NCBI GenBank assembly: GCA_002811645.1
Contig: PDIP01000082.1
Location: forward strand, 64,697 to 128,696
Length of the DNA: 64,000 nucleotides
Direction of reading: 5' to 3'
From: Corallochytrium limacisporum
Taxonomy: Eukaryota; Opisthokonta
Positions 14,643 to 23,784 of the stretch are shown piece after piece. Numbering within the stretch: the first letter of the stretch is position 1; every line of letters begins with the position of its first letter. Below the pieces are notes generated by a model. The model was not told the origin of the DNA and searched no databases. It was given only the letters and a program-made list of their open reading frames with translations. The translations under genes were made by a program, and so were the position numbers.

Positions 14643-14662
14643 ACCCCCCCCCACTGCGGGGC
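14643..14662. repeat. C-run/G-run inverted homopolymer after UFD2 stop
   Basis: Nine C residues, a short ACTGC spacer and then GGGG. In the UFD2 transcript this would read as a CCCC...GGGGGGGGG hairpin only a few bases after the stop codon. A second C-rich stretch lies at 14615-14628. Confidence 0.6.
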
Positions 14663-14665
14663 GAG

Positions 14666-17593
14666 TTAGGCCGCACCGTTCTTCTTGGAGGCTTTCCACG
14701 CTTCAATCTTCGCCTTGAGCTCAGCGGCGGGCTCAACCATGTCAATGGTAAGCGGAGCACGGTTAAAAGGGTCAATGTCATTGCTGAGCAGGTGGCTTGT
14801 GATGGTGGGACGGTCCACGTAGGTTTTTGAAGTAGGCAAATAGACAGGGTCCTTCATCAGCGTAAACATCAGAGGATCCAGGAATTCGTCCGGAATTTCA
14901 CCCAGGTCTTCCTCTTCTTGCTCATTGCCCGACTTTTGCTGCTCAACCAGCTCTACCATACGCTCCAGAGCATCAATGTCCTGGGGATCCTTTATAGCTC
15001 TGCGGCGCATGATGCCACAGGCTCGCTCAAAGACTTCCTTCTTGTAGCTACGCCCATCATTGGCGATCGCGGCGATAAAGTCGGTGCGCGGGCTGGAGGT
15101 GCGAATTTGGCTGAGGTGCAGGTAAATATCCGTAAGACGATTCAGCAGTCGCTTAGGGTCAAAGCCGTACTGTGCCGGATTGTTAACCTTGAGCGTTTGC
15201 GCCTTGTCGCCGGCCAGAGTGTTGAGGTTGTAGTCCAACATGGCCGCGAGACGTTCAATGAGTTCTGGCCGCAGGAATGGGTCCTGGACTTCGGCGCTGA
15301 GATAATGGAAGACATCGACGTCCTCGTTCGCCAGAGTCATATAGCCTCGGCAGCTTCGCTGGTGCTGGCGAAGTGTGTCCTCCTTCTCCTTCTGCGCATT
15401 AGCATCCAGTTCACTCCAGGCAGCTTGATCAGCCATCAGACGCTCTGTGTCACGAATTTCTGTGAGTGTACTGAGGGACTCATCCAGTAAGTACGTTGTG
15501 TCGTTCATTAGCAGGTTAACAAAGCGGACAAACTCCGTATCGTCCTTTGATGCCGCAATGATACCTGGCTTAAAAGCCGGCATCTCGTTCCACATGGTCT
15601 TGAGGGTGATGCTCATCTTGTAGCGAATGTTGAACTTTTCGTAGAATTGGTTGGAGGCCCCCGTTGACTCGACTTCCGTGTAGAATTTGATCATTCCCTT
15701 GGGCAGAAACTTGATGGCCAAATCGTTTGTCTGCAGAATTCCCATCCAGTTGTTAATGGCATTGCCGCGCTTGCCGTGCGCCTGCGTCTCCGGCATGCAC
15801 AGCCACAAGAATTCCGCCAGTTTGGCCCGCAGATATGGGTTCTTGATGTGCGTACTGGAGCAAAGGAAATAGATCAGGAACGACATGATATCCTGATGGG
15901 GCTGGCCGTTGAGAATGTCCCAGAAGTGAGCTTTGGCAAGGAAGAGGAGGAACTCCGCTACGTCTTCAACCACAAATTCTGGAAGATTGCGCCACGCCTC
16001 AGATGGCTGATTCTCGAACGGATTTGGAGGATTTCCGTCGGTGGCAAATTGGAGCAACCATTTGCAAACCCAAGTGTAGTATGTCAGGTTCTGACTCAGA
16101 AAGTCCACGTCATTTATCTGAGTCTGGACAGCCATGGCATCGCGCTTGACTTCTCTTATCTTGTTGCGGATCTGTGTCAGCATCACTTCACTGCGCCGCC
16201 GCATCAACGGATTGTTAGTCACCTGTGGTAGTTGCGACTCACGCTCCACGCGTTGCAGCTGCGTCTCCATATGCTGAACCTGCTGGCCAAGATGCGTTTG
16301 GTCATCTAGAAGCTTGATAAGACCCAGGTGGTTGTCCACTAAGGTCATGAAGAAACATTCTGTCATGAAGTTCGGAGTCCCAACGGCCTCGTCATTTACT
16401 TTCCTTCCCTCCGCGTACTTTGCAGCATCTTCCGTGGTCGTGCCACCTATACGTGTCATTTCAGAAATATCAATACGACATTGATTGGAAAGCAAATAAT
16501 CTGGTTGGATCTTCTCAAACTTTGCCTGCTCAAAGATAGGCTGGCTCAGAATTAGGAGCACCATGCCCATGTTGACAATCACACCGTCGCTGCTCACCGT
16601 CTTCTTATCTACCTGCAATCCCTCGCGCTTTCGGTTGGCATTCAGCGTGCTACCCAGGAGAGCCAAAATCTTTGGCCTGGCGGCCTTGTTCTTCAGCAAT
16701 CGGAGCACGAAATCGTGTAGAGCCTTCTGGTACGTCCGGAGACGGGTTGCTAATAGGGATTGGGCATCACGGATCTTTCCGGGGGCGACTTGCAGGGCCT
16801 CAATGTCTCCAAAAAACGCTTCGGCAACAGCATCATTGTCATCAGGAAAGACATTCGGCCGGAAGAAAGGTAGTATAAAGCATTTGTCCTCAAATTCTCG
16901 ACCATTTTGGTAGGTGTCAGCCGGGGGTACCCAGTCTGCTAGACCTGTCGCAAGCTCCAGCATGCCTGGCATGCCAAGTACCTTGTTCAACAAACTTAAT
17001 GATCCCAGAGCAGCAGAGTCATCGATACCCAACACTGCGTTTGCCCTGTCTCGAAGACCATACAGCATCTCTTTCCGTAGGGCTTGCGGATCGTCGTCAC
17101 CCGCTACCATACTCTGCTCCTCGAGTTCAATAAGTGCCTCATAGATTTTGGAGCTGCATGCGCCCACGAGGCAGGAATCTGCCAACTGCTGGCGTGGCGA
17201 CACTGACTGGTCGTGGTCAGGGAAAATGTCTTCCGTAAGGGAAATTTTTAAGTAGCTGAGACACAGACGCTGAATCATGGCTAGGGCGGCCTTGTCATCT
17301 GCACTTGAACCAGAGGATCCACTAACTCGGTTTTCCGCATTGTTCCAGCACCATGCCAGGTAGTACACCTTTCCCTCTTTCGCAAAACTGTCCGGATCAT
17401 TCAACCGCACCATCAGTGCCGTCTCAACATCATTGATGCCCAACTCCCTGCCCTCTGCAGCTAGATCAGCACTCTTATAGACTTTCGGTGCATGCGCACT
17501 TCCACTTGTAGCACTGTATTCGACTTCCCGAGCGTCCACATCATTGGTGGCAACCCGAAGGCCTTGAATAATCGTCTTGTGCGCTGATGACAT
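14666..17593 (-). CDS. UFD2: Ubiquitin conjugation factor E4 (UFD2/UBE4 family)
   Basis: This 975-residue protein is a U-box ubiquitin-chain elongation factor (E4). The family extends ubiquitin chains on substrates handled with the Cdc48/p97 segregase in the cytosol and nucleus. The long helical 'core' occupies most of the protein, about residues 180-880. The C-terminal 79 residues form the U-box, beginning with the [19 protein letters not shown] signature and containing [11 protein letters not shown] and the DPFNR turn. Length and domain order match yeast Ufd2. The first in-frame ATG (complement of 17591-17593) is taken as the start. The frame is uninterrupted, whereas animal orthologues are intron-rich. 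A G-run lies within 25 nt after the stop on the transcribed strand. The family call is very secure. Confidence 0.97.
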   Translation of the reverse strand: MSSAHKTIIQGLRVATNDVDAREVEYSATSGSAHAPKVYKSADLAAEGRELGINDVETALMVRLNDPDSFAKEGKVYYLAWCWNNAENRVSGSSGSSADDKAALAMIQRLCLSYLKISLTEDIFPDHDQSVSPRQQLADSCLVGACSSKIYEALIELEEQSMVAGDDDPQALRKEMLYGLRDRANAVLGIDDSAALGSLSLLNKVLGMPGMLELATGLADWVPPADTYQNGREFEDKCFILPFFRPNVFPDDNDAVAEAFFGDIEALQVAPGKIRDAQSLLATRLRTYQKALHDFVLRLLKNKAARPKILALLGSTLNANRKREGLQVDKKTVSSDGVIVNMGMVLLILSQPIFEQAKFEKIQPDYLLSNQCRIDISEMTRIGGTTTEDAAKYAEGRKVNDEAVGTPNFMTECFFMTLVDNHLGLIKLLDDQTHLGQQVQHMETQLQRVERESQLPQVTNNPLMRRRSEVMLTQIRNKIREVKRDAMAVQTQINDVDFLSQNLTYYTWVCKWLLQFATDGNPPNPFENQPSEAWRNLPEFVVEDVAEFLLFLAKAHFWDILNGQPHQDIMSFLIYFLCSSTHIKNPYLRAKLAEFLWLCMPETQAHGKRGNAINNWMGILQTNDLAIKFLPKGMIKFYTEVESTGASNQFYEKFNIRYKMSITLKTMWNEMPAFKPGIIAASKDDTEFVRFVNLLMNDTTYLLDESLSTLTEIRDTERLMADQAAWSELDANAQKEKEDTLRQHQRSCRGYMTLANEDVDVFHYLSAEVQDPFLRPELIERLAAMLDYNLNTLAGDKAQTLKVNNPAQYGFDPKRLLNRLTDIYLHLSQIRTSSPRTDFIAAIANDGRSYKKEVFERACGIMRRRAIKDPQDIDALERMVELVEQQKSGNEQEEEDLGEIPDEFLDPLMFTLMKDPVYLPTSKTYVDRPTITSHLLSNDIDPFNRAPLTIDMVEPAAELKAKIEAWKASKKNGAA

Positions 17594-18318
17594 TGGTATT
17601 CTTCAATTTGACACCAAAAAATAGAAACAATCTATACCTAGTTTGTTGTTGCTTTCTATCTCGCTATGCTCCGCATTGTCTTTCATACACTACGCTAAAA
17701 TCTATAATACAGTATCCAACAAGGACAGCATGCAAATCAAAATCGTACAGCTTGGAATTCAGTTGTTCTTCAGATCTAAATGGTGGCTGTCTCACACCAC
17801 AAGTACCTGGTGGACGTGAGTCGCGCCCCGTGGACCCCGAGCTTCTCCGGGCGCCCCAATGAACGAATCGCCTCCTCCCCCCCCCCTACTTCCCGTGGAC
17901 TGACTGTACCCTCCCGTCTCTCTGGCCTCCGTGTACCCCCGGAGCCCTCAGAAAGGTTCGCTGCCCATTGCTGTGTGCCTGGAGCGAAGCGGGCACCAGC
18001 AGCAAAGTTTTTCGCTCGGTTTTTTTTTTTTTAAGTTTTCTTTCTCGAACAAAACAGTGGGGTCACGGCGTAGTATATTCAGTATAAATTCCTGGGTGAG
18101 TCTCGCAAGTGGACCGGGATATCGGGGTCCCCCCGCGGGGAGGGGGGGGGGGAGGGCGTTCCGACGCAGATGTGACACGCGCAGGAGGGGATCCGAACTC
18201 ACAATGGTCGGATACAGAGCCAAGAAACAAACTCACATAAACATAAACATGTCCCGCAACTTTGTCAGATGTAATCATTGTGTTTTCCTAACAGCGAGTC
18301 TCGCATAAGGCGTACAAT
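17594..18318. other. Intergenic region, UFD2 to dienoyl-CoA reductase
   Basis: No gene seen. It contains poly-C at about 17878-17885, a 12-T run near 18020, and the C/G block at 18129-18152. It must hold the UFD2 promoter and the 3' end of the upstream minus-strand gene. Confidence 0.7.
18129..18152. repeat. C-run/G-run self-complementary block
   Basis: Six C, then CG, GGGG, A and eleven G. The core CCCCGCGGGG is a perfect palindrome. It lies about 170 nt downstream of the dienoyl-CoA reductase stop. Confidence 0.8.
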
Positions 18319-19188
18319 TTACAGCTTCGATTTGTTCTCCTTGCGAGAGCTACGCTCAGCGGCGCTCTTCTGCTCGATCGCACCCTTGGCCATGTTGTAG
18401 AATGGGGCGGATCCGTGCCAGTGGCCTCCATCCACGACAATGGTGGTACCAGTAATGAAACGAGCGGCCGGCGTGGCGAGGAACAGTGCAGTGTTGCCAA
18501 TATCATAAACTTCACCGGTGCCAGGCAAGGCAGCCTGCATGAGGGCCGCCATGGGTCCGCTGCCCATGCCAAATACACGGCCACCGGGACCACCCTCTGT
18601 GTTGGCAATTGGTCCCGGAGCAATGCCTACGACACGAATGTTGTCGCCACCCCACTCGATCGCCAGAGTCTGTGTCATGACGTCGATACCGGCCTTAGCA
18701 CTGGCGGCGTGGAGCTGGAAGGGAGTGGCTTTGTATTGCAAGGTTGCGGTGATGTTGATAATCACCCCGTTACCGCTCGTCTTCAGGGCCTCATGAGCTG
18801 CCTTGCTCATGTTGAACGAGCCCACGAGATCAATATCTAGGACCCTCTTGAATCCACCTTGGGACAGTTTGTCGGCAGTGGTTGTGAAGTTGCCGGCAGC
18901 GTTGTTCACCAAAATGTCGAGACGACCTCCACGGCTCACTACTTCCTGCACATTCTTATCACAGGTGTCAGGGTTTGTAACGTCTCCCTGGATCGGCTCT
19001 GCACGGGCACCGAGCTGGCGCAGCTTGACACAGGCTTCCTCCAGGACATTGGCACGACGACCCATTAGGAAGATAGTAGCGCCATGCTTAGCAAATTCGG
19101 TGGCAATACCGAAACCAATACCGGTGCCTCCTCCTGTGATAAGAGCAACTTTACCCTTCAGCACATCTTGTTTGAAGACGTCCGTCAT
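18319..19188 (-). CDS. Peroxisomal 2,4-dienoyl-CoA reductase (copy 1, PTS1 tail SKL)
   Basis: A 289-residue short-chain dehydrogenase/reductase of the DECR2/Sps19 type. It would reduce 2,4-dienoyl-CoA intermediates with NADPH during beta-oxidation of polyunsaturated fatty acids. The cofactor motif GGGTGIGFG is at about residues 19-27. The NNAAGNF motif, the active-site region SAKAGID and the APGPI loop follow in the family order. The protein ends in Ser-Lys-Leu, a canonical peroxisomal targeting signal type 1. The start is the first in-frame ATG (19186-19188); the frame stays open 26 codons upstream but without an ATG. It is a tandem paralogue of the next upstream gene and lies near acyl-CoA oxidase on the same strand, consistent with a peroxisomal beta-oxidation cluster. 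Confidence 0.95.
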   Translation of the reverse strand: MTDVFKQDVLKGKVALITGGGTGIGFGIATEFAKHGATIFLMGRRANVLEEACVKLRQLGARAEPIQGDVTNPDTCDKNVQEVVSRGGRLDILVNNAAGNFTTTADKLSQGGFKRVLDIDLVGSFNMSKAAHEALKTSGNGVIINITATLQYKATPFQLHAASAKAGIDVMTQTLAIEWGGDNIRVVGIAPGPIANTEGGPGGRVFGMGSGPMAALMQAALPGTGEVYDIGNTALFLATPAARFITGTTIVVDGGHWHGSAPFYNMAKGAIEQKSAAERSSRKENKSKL

Positions 19189-20256
19189 GGTGATTAAGTC
19201 TATGTTCTGGAAATCTAAGAAAATGTCTGCTTCTTGTCCACACCGGACACAGGGCTTGTCTATCAAAGGTATGATCTAGATTCCTTAGAACCCATCCCTT
19301 CCGTTTCACAACTTGTAAGTCAAGTGTGGGTCTCCGGCTTAATACCTCGGCCTACCGAAGCATGTCGTCACTGCCCAGTATCCCTTACATGGAACGGCCC
19401 CTGACTCAGCACACCCAGCGCCACTGCGACCGCCAATGATCTCAACACAATGCGTGCCGTACTTCGCACATTCCATGGGCACACAAGCCCCTCTGCCGCT
19501 CCACCCCTCCCCTTTCCCTTTTTTCGCTATTGGTGCCAAAGGCAACAACCCCCGGCCTGGCAGTTTGTGTGCTTCGGTGCGCCCTGGTCGGTCAGCTGAG
19601 AGGAGGCCCGGGGGTTGGGACCCAGGGAAGCGAGGGAGTTGTGGACGCCGGGTACGATCGCCGAGCCACGGACCATCGGTTTTTTTTAGATCAGGCACCA
19701 GAGCTCCACGACGCGGAGACCAAAACACAGGGAAACAAAGAAAATTCCAACCGGGGCATCACAATAAAAATTACGGCCACGCACGCTCCCTGTCCTGGTT
19801 GGGACTTTTGGCAATTCGGACCTGTCAGTTTCTGCCAGCTGCCAATGCTGTGCTATTCTTAGACGGAGTGCGCAGAGCAAAGGGTTGATTCTCTTTTTTT
19901 TGGCTTGGAGGGGGGCTCCTGCTGGGCAGATCAGGCGGAGGAGCCCCCCCCCCCGCGGGGGGCGCGGGGAGGCCGGTTGTTAATGGGGAGCGGTGTTCTC
20001 TACCGAGGCAGAAAGAGGAAGGGGGGGGTGGGGGGCGTGTCCCCGGTAGGCGCTTCTTTAAGGGAAGCGTGCGGAGGGGGGGGCATCTCCTGATCCGCAG
20101 GATCGCGGTCTTTCCGATCTTTAGTAGAGCATGGAGTTTTTACCATGGTGATGCTGCATGTACAATAACATTGGTGAACCGGGGAAGACTTGGCCTTGGT
20201 TGTCTAGTGTTTGACTATATTTCAGTAATACCGTATTTTTGCAGGCTCCATGTTCC
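19189..20256. other. Intergenic region between tandem reductase genes
   Basis: No gene seen; frames here are short and of biased composition. It contains the C/G block at 19944-19962 and G-rich stretches at 20023-20035 and 20074-20084. Because the flanking genes are co-oriented, the promoter of the SKL copy should lie in its left part. Confidence 0.7.
19944..19962. repeat. C-run/G-run self-complementary block
   Basis: Eleven C, then GC and six G, including the palindrome CCCCGCGGGG. It is followed by GCGCGGGG. Confidence 0.8.
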
Positions 20257-21123
20257 TTACTTTTTGGCCCGGTTGGCCTTCTCCGCTGTCATCTTGCTGA
20301 TGACCGCTTTCTTGGTCATGTTGTAGAAGGGAGCAGTGCCATGCCAGTGGCCGCCATCGACTACCACAGTGGTACCGCTAATGTTCTTGGCGGCTGGGGA
20401 AGCTAGGAAGAGTGCAGTGTTACCAATGTCTTCAACTTGTCCGTGGTAGGGCATAGCACTGGCCATGAACATGTCCATCATCTTGTCGCCTTGTACACCG
20501 AATACGCGACCGCCAGGACCACCTTCGGTGCCTTCGATGGGTCCTGGAGCGATACCCACCACCCGAATCAGGTCGTGGCCCCATTCCACCGCCAGTGTGT
20601 TGGTCAGCACATCGATGCCAGCTTTAGCGCCGGCAGCATGTAGCTGATAGGGCATGGCCTTGTACTGCAGAGTGGCGGTAGTGTTCAGGATCACACCACC
20701 CTTGGCCGCCTTTAGAGGCTCGTACGCAGCCTTACTCATGTTGAAGGTCCCGACGAAATCAATATCCAGGACTTTCTTCAGACCGTTAGTAGTGAGCATG
20801 TTGCCAGGTGCCATGAAGTTGCCAGCGGCATTATTGCACAGAACGTGTAGACTACCAGCCTTATCGACGACGGTGTTGACTGCCTTTGTGCACTTGTCGA
20901 AGTCAGTCACATCACCCTGTACGTAGTCAGCCGCTCCACCATCAGCCTTAAGCTTCTCAACTGCCTCCTGCAAGACGTTCTCTCGACGGCCCATTATGAA
21001 GACGCGGGCCCCATGAGCACAGAAAGCCTTGGCGACGCCAAAGCCAATACCGGTACCTCCACCAGAGATTAGAACATTCTTTCCTTGGAAGAGGTTTTGG
21101 CGGAAAACGCTAGCAGCAGTCAT
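20257..21123 (-). CDS. 2,4-dienoyl-CoA reductase paralogue (copy 2, no PTS1)
   Basis: A 288-residue short-chain dehydrogenase/reductase closely similar over its whole length to the neighbouring SKL-tailed reductase. The shared blocks are GGGTGIGFG, GRRENVL, NNAAGNF, LDIDFVGTFNMSKAA, AKAGIDV, APGPIEGTEGGPGGRVFG and VVVDGGHWHG. The same NADPH-dependent dienoyl-CoA reductase activity is expected. Unlike copy 1 it ends in Ala-Lys-Lys, which is not a PTS1, and no clear PTS2 or mitochondrial presequence is visible, so its location is uncertain. The upstream codon that would extend the frame is GTG, so the ATG at 21121-21123 is used. A tandem duplication with retargeting or partner import is inferred. 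Confidence 0.93.
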   Translation of the reverse strand: MTAASVFRQNLFQGKNVLISGGGTGIGFGVAKAFCAHGARVFIMGRRENVLQEAVEKLKADGGAADYVQGDVTDFDKCTKAVNTVVDKAGSLHVLCNNAAGNFMAPGNMLTTNGLKKVLDIDFVGTFNMSKAAYEPLKAAKGGVILNTTATLQYKAMPYQLHAAGAKAGIDVLTNTLAVEWGHDLIRVVGIAPGPIEGTEGGPGGRVFGVQGDKMMDMFMASAMPYHGQVEDIGNTALFLASPAAKNISGTTVVVDGGHWHGTAPFYNMTKKAVISKMTAEKANRAKK

Positions 21124-21639
21124 CGCTGTCGACACACGCTGATAATAAGAGGCCACCTATGAGCACTTGACTACAGACGCGACAGGTACACGATTCTAGC
21201 ATTTGTGACCTTGAGCCATCAACTACCTGAGGAGACCCCAAAGTGTCCCTGCCAGTGTTCTCGTGCGGTGCGTACCGCGGTACGGCTGCTGATATGTTCG
21301 AGAGACCGAGGCGACCTCATTTTTCGATCAGCTGTCACCGACGGACGAAACCGACGCAGTCTGTGGCACACCGACCGAACGACCTCGCGGATATGGCGGA
21401 GAGGGAACACACACACACAGAGGGAGGGAGGGGTGAGAGAGAGGGCCGCAGCCACCGAGACACAGAGGGGGCCTAAAGCGAAGAGGCTTGCCGGCCTGCC
21501 CAACGCGCTTTCCCGGGAGGAGCGGAAGGAGGTTGAGGCGGCGGGATCCCCATCAAGCAAGTATGCATCAATTGAGAACTCACAAACGTTCTTGTATTAA
21601 GCACTCTCATGTATCAATAGAATGGACTACTTCTTCTCT
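21124..21639. other. Intergenic region, oxidase to reductase copy 2
   Basis: A 516-bp region between two co-oriented minus-strand genes. It should hold the acyl-CoA oxidase 3' end and the promoter of reductase copy 2. No further gene is visible. A short (CA)n and GA-rich patch lies at about 21409-21445. Confidence 0.65.
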
Positions 21640-23784
21640 TCACAGTCTAGACCGCTGGCCAGCGGGGCGCAATAGCGTACCTTTCGTGATCGGCAGCAAA
21701 GTTTCTTCGTACGTCGGCAATGGGTCCATGCGATTAAGTGGTTCGTACCTCATTGCCAGATCGTACAGGTTCTGGTACGGTGCTCCGTGGTACTTACCAA
21801 TAGCAGTAGCCAACAGACGGTCACTGAACATATAACCATCCATGAGAGTGATCACATTCTTGCGCAACACATCCAGGTTGTCATTCATATGGCGACGAAT
21901 GTACCGGGCACTGCCATTAGAGCACGCACCGGTTTGGATGAACTCGCCAATGTCACGTTCCGTCATGAACATCACATAGTTGTCACGCATGACACCCATG
22001 ATTTCGTGACTTTCCTTGCTGTTGTGCTCGCGCACATCATCGACACCATAGCCGAACGCGCGCAGAATGTACAGAGCGCAATGCGCATGAGAAACACGCA
22101 CTGCATCCCACTGCAAACGAACAAAAGCATCTCCAGGGTGGAACTTCTCCACACGCGTCAAACGGTTCAATTCTTCCGCCATGTTGAACAGCAGGCCAGC
22201 AGCACGCACTTCAAATGCCTTCAATTGCTTCTTCACATCCAAGACATCGTTCTCGGCAGACATCACACGGGATTTGCCGCTGGACGATTCCTGGAAATAC
22301 TCCGCAATGTAGCGTAGATCTTCCGGGAAGTCCTCGGCCTTGTCTCCCATGGCAGCACGCTGCGCAAACTTCAGCAGGTAGCGTGTGGTTTGCAGTGGCA
22401 GCAGGTACGCTTCGCCCTCACCAGTCACATTGATCTGGTAATTGCCAAACTTCTGAGGTAAGCCAGACGTCAGCAAATATCCGGCACCTCCACAGCATTC
22501 GCGGACACCATTGAGGCCTTCACTGGCCAGCAAGGTCGACAGAGACTTCAGACCACAGCTCACACTGTGTATGTACTGCATGCGCCCAGTCTTGCCCTGC
22601 TCAAGATCAGCAGCAAGTTGGTTGTATTCGAGCAACATCCGCTTACCTGTAAACAGCAAAGCATAGCTCATTGCGGCCCAGGGCAGAATGCGCATCTGAG
22701 TCGTCTTGTAGTCCAGAACAGCGCGCTCAGGGCGGCTGACATCGTCTTGGACGTAGCCCTGCAGACGTACGGCACAGTAACGGCTGGCAATGGTTACACT
22801 CTTAGCCAGAGCCATGCCCGACGTGCCAACCATCAGACCACGAATGTAGATCATAGAGGCGTATGCGGTCTTGCTGTTTTCATTGGACTTGTAGGTGCCT
22901 CTGCGGTCCATCTGCTGGAAACGCATCAACATATTTCGGCGAGGAATACGGACACGATCAAATGTCAGGCATGCATTGTCCACAGTGTTGGTGCCAACCT
23001 TAGGTCCAATGTCGATGGTAGTCACACCAGGCATCAGGTGATGATCCTCGCAGCTGCGGATCTGAACGATGAATGGGAGGACGCCGTGTTGAGTTTCGGC
23101 GCCAGAGGCCTTGTCCTTCGTCACCAGCTGCGCCATCACGATAGCATGGTTGCAAACCTTGCCCATGCCTCCGGGCCAGAACTTCGCTGCCTCCAAGTCG
23201 GGAGTGTGGATCTCGAACTCGTCATCTTCTGGGATGAAAGTTGCAGTTGTGCGCAGGCCACGCACATTGCTGCCATGAGACAACTCAGTCTGTGCATAGC
23301 AACCCACAACTTGGTATGATTCAATCAGAGGCTTCCAGTAAGCTACCTGGTCAGCATCACCCTGTTGCAGGACAGTGGGTGCAAACATAACCTCGTGGAT
23401 GGTGATACCAAAGGTCTCATCAATCTGTGTGTTTAGGTATCCACGTTCAGCAGCGTCGAAATTGTACAACTTGAGGAGCTGCTGGGCTCGCAGAGCACGC
23501 CGGTGACTGAGATAAACCCTCTCCTCCCGGCTCAAGAAGCAATCTTCGTCAGTGTTGAAGATGGGATCGTTGTCGACCAGCGTGCGCATACGCATCATCT
23601 GGTCTACGGATTCTTGGCTGCCGTAGACCACGCGAGCTAGATCAGCCTCCGAGACTTTGGCACCGCGACGCTCAGCGCTCAAGATCTCATAGGAGTCTCG
23701 AGCAGCAGGGCCATCGGTGCTGCTGTCCACCCATACCTTGACCATGGGGGCCCTTTGCAGTTTTCCTTCGTTTGCATTCACCAT
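21640..23784 (-). CDS. Peroxisomal acyl-CoA oxidase (PTS1-like SRL)
   Basis: A 714-residue flavoprotein acyl-CoA oxidase, the first and H2O2-producing step of peroxisomal beta-oxidation. The family blocks occur in order: the alpha-helical N-domain, the FAD/substrate region GCYAQTELSHGSNVRGLRT, the WPGGMGK loop, DIGPKVGTNTVDN and the C-terminal helical domains. The catalytic glutamate is kept in TGEGEAYLLPLQTTR, which aligns with FEGENTV...LQTAR of animal ACOX1. The C-terminus Ser-Arg-Leu is a variant PTS1. The ATG at 23782-23784 is chosen because it has A at -3 and G at +4. An upstream in-frame ATG at 23931 (weak context) would add 49 residues outside the conserved domain. It clusters with two dienoyl-CoA reductases on the same strand. 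Confidence 0.95.
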   Translation of the reverse strand: MVNANEGKLQRAPMVKVWVDSSTDGPAARDSYEILSAERRGAKVSEADLARVVYGSQESVDQMMRMRTLVDNDPIFNTDEDCFLSREERVYLSHRRALRAQQLLKLYNFDAAERGYLNTQIDETFGITIHEVMFAPTVLQQGDADQVAYWKPLIESYQVVGCYAQTELSHGSNVRGLRTTATFIPEDDEFEIHTPDLEAAKFWPGGMGKVCNHAIVMAQLVTKDKASGAETQHGVLPFIVQIRSCEDHHLMPGVTTIDIGPKVGTNTVDNACLTFDRVRIPRRNMLMRFQQMDRRGTYKSNENSKTAYASMIYIRGLMVGTSGMALAKSVTIASRYCAVRLQGYVQDDVSRPERAVLDYKTTQMRILPWAAMSYALLFTGKRMLLEYNQLAADLEQGKTGRMQYIHSVSCGLKSLSTLLASEGLNGVRECCGGAGYLLTSGLPQKFGNYQINVTGEGEAYLLPLQTTRYLLKFAQRAAMGDKAEDFPEDLRYIAEYFQESSSGKSRVMSAENDVLDVKKQLKAFEVRAAGLLFNMAEELNRLTRVEKFHPGDAFVRLQWDAVRVSHAHCALYILRAFGYGVDDVREHNSKESHEIMGVMRDNYVMFMTERDIGEFIQTGACSNGSARYIRRHMNDNLDVLRKNVITLMDGYMFSDRLLATAIGKYHGAPYQNLYDLAMRYEPLNRMDPLPTYEETLLPITKGTLLRPAGQRSRL

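Larger units (their letters stand above)
49..14665. other. 14.6 kb region with no supportable gene
   Basis: No reading frame here has a recognisable domain, and almost all are under 150 codons. The longest frames follow biased composition (polypurine, CT/GA or C-rich runs) or run through the N gap. I saw no tRNA, rRNA or transposase signature. The stretch holds microsatellites, a 43-bp tandem duplication, C-run/G-run blocks (for example 6613-6626) and one assembly gap. It may contain regulatory DNA, non-coding RNAs or decayed elements, but nothing in the sequence decides this. Confidence 0.7.

Noticed and set aside
18185-18230. tRNA-like GAGTTCGGATCCC on the minus strand
   Set aside because: The putative T-arm does not pair properly, and no acceptor or anticodon arms can be folded around it.
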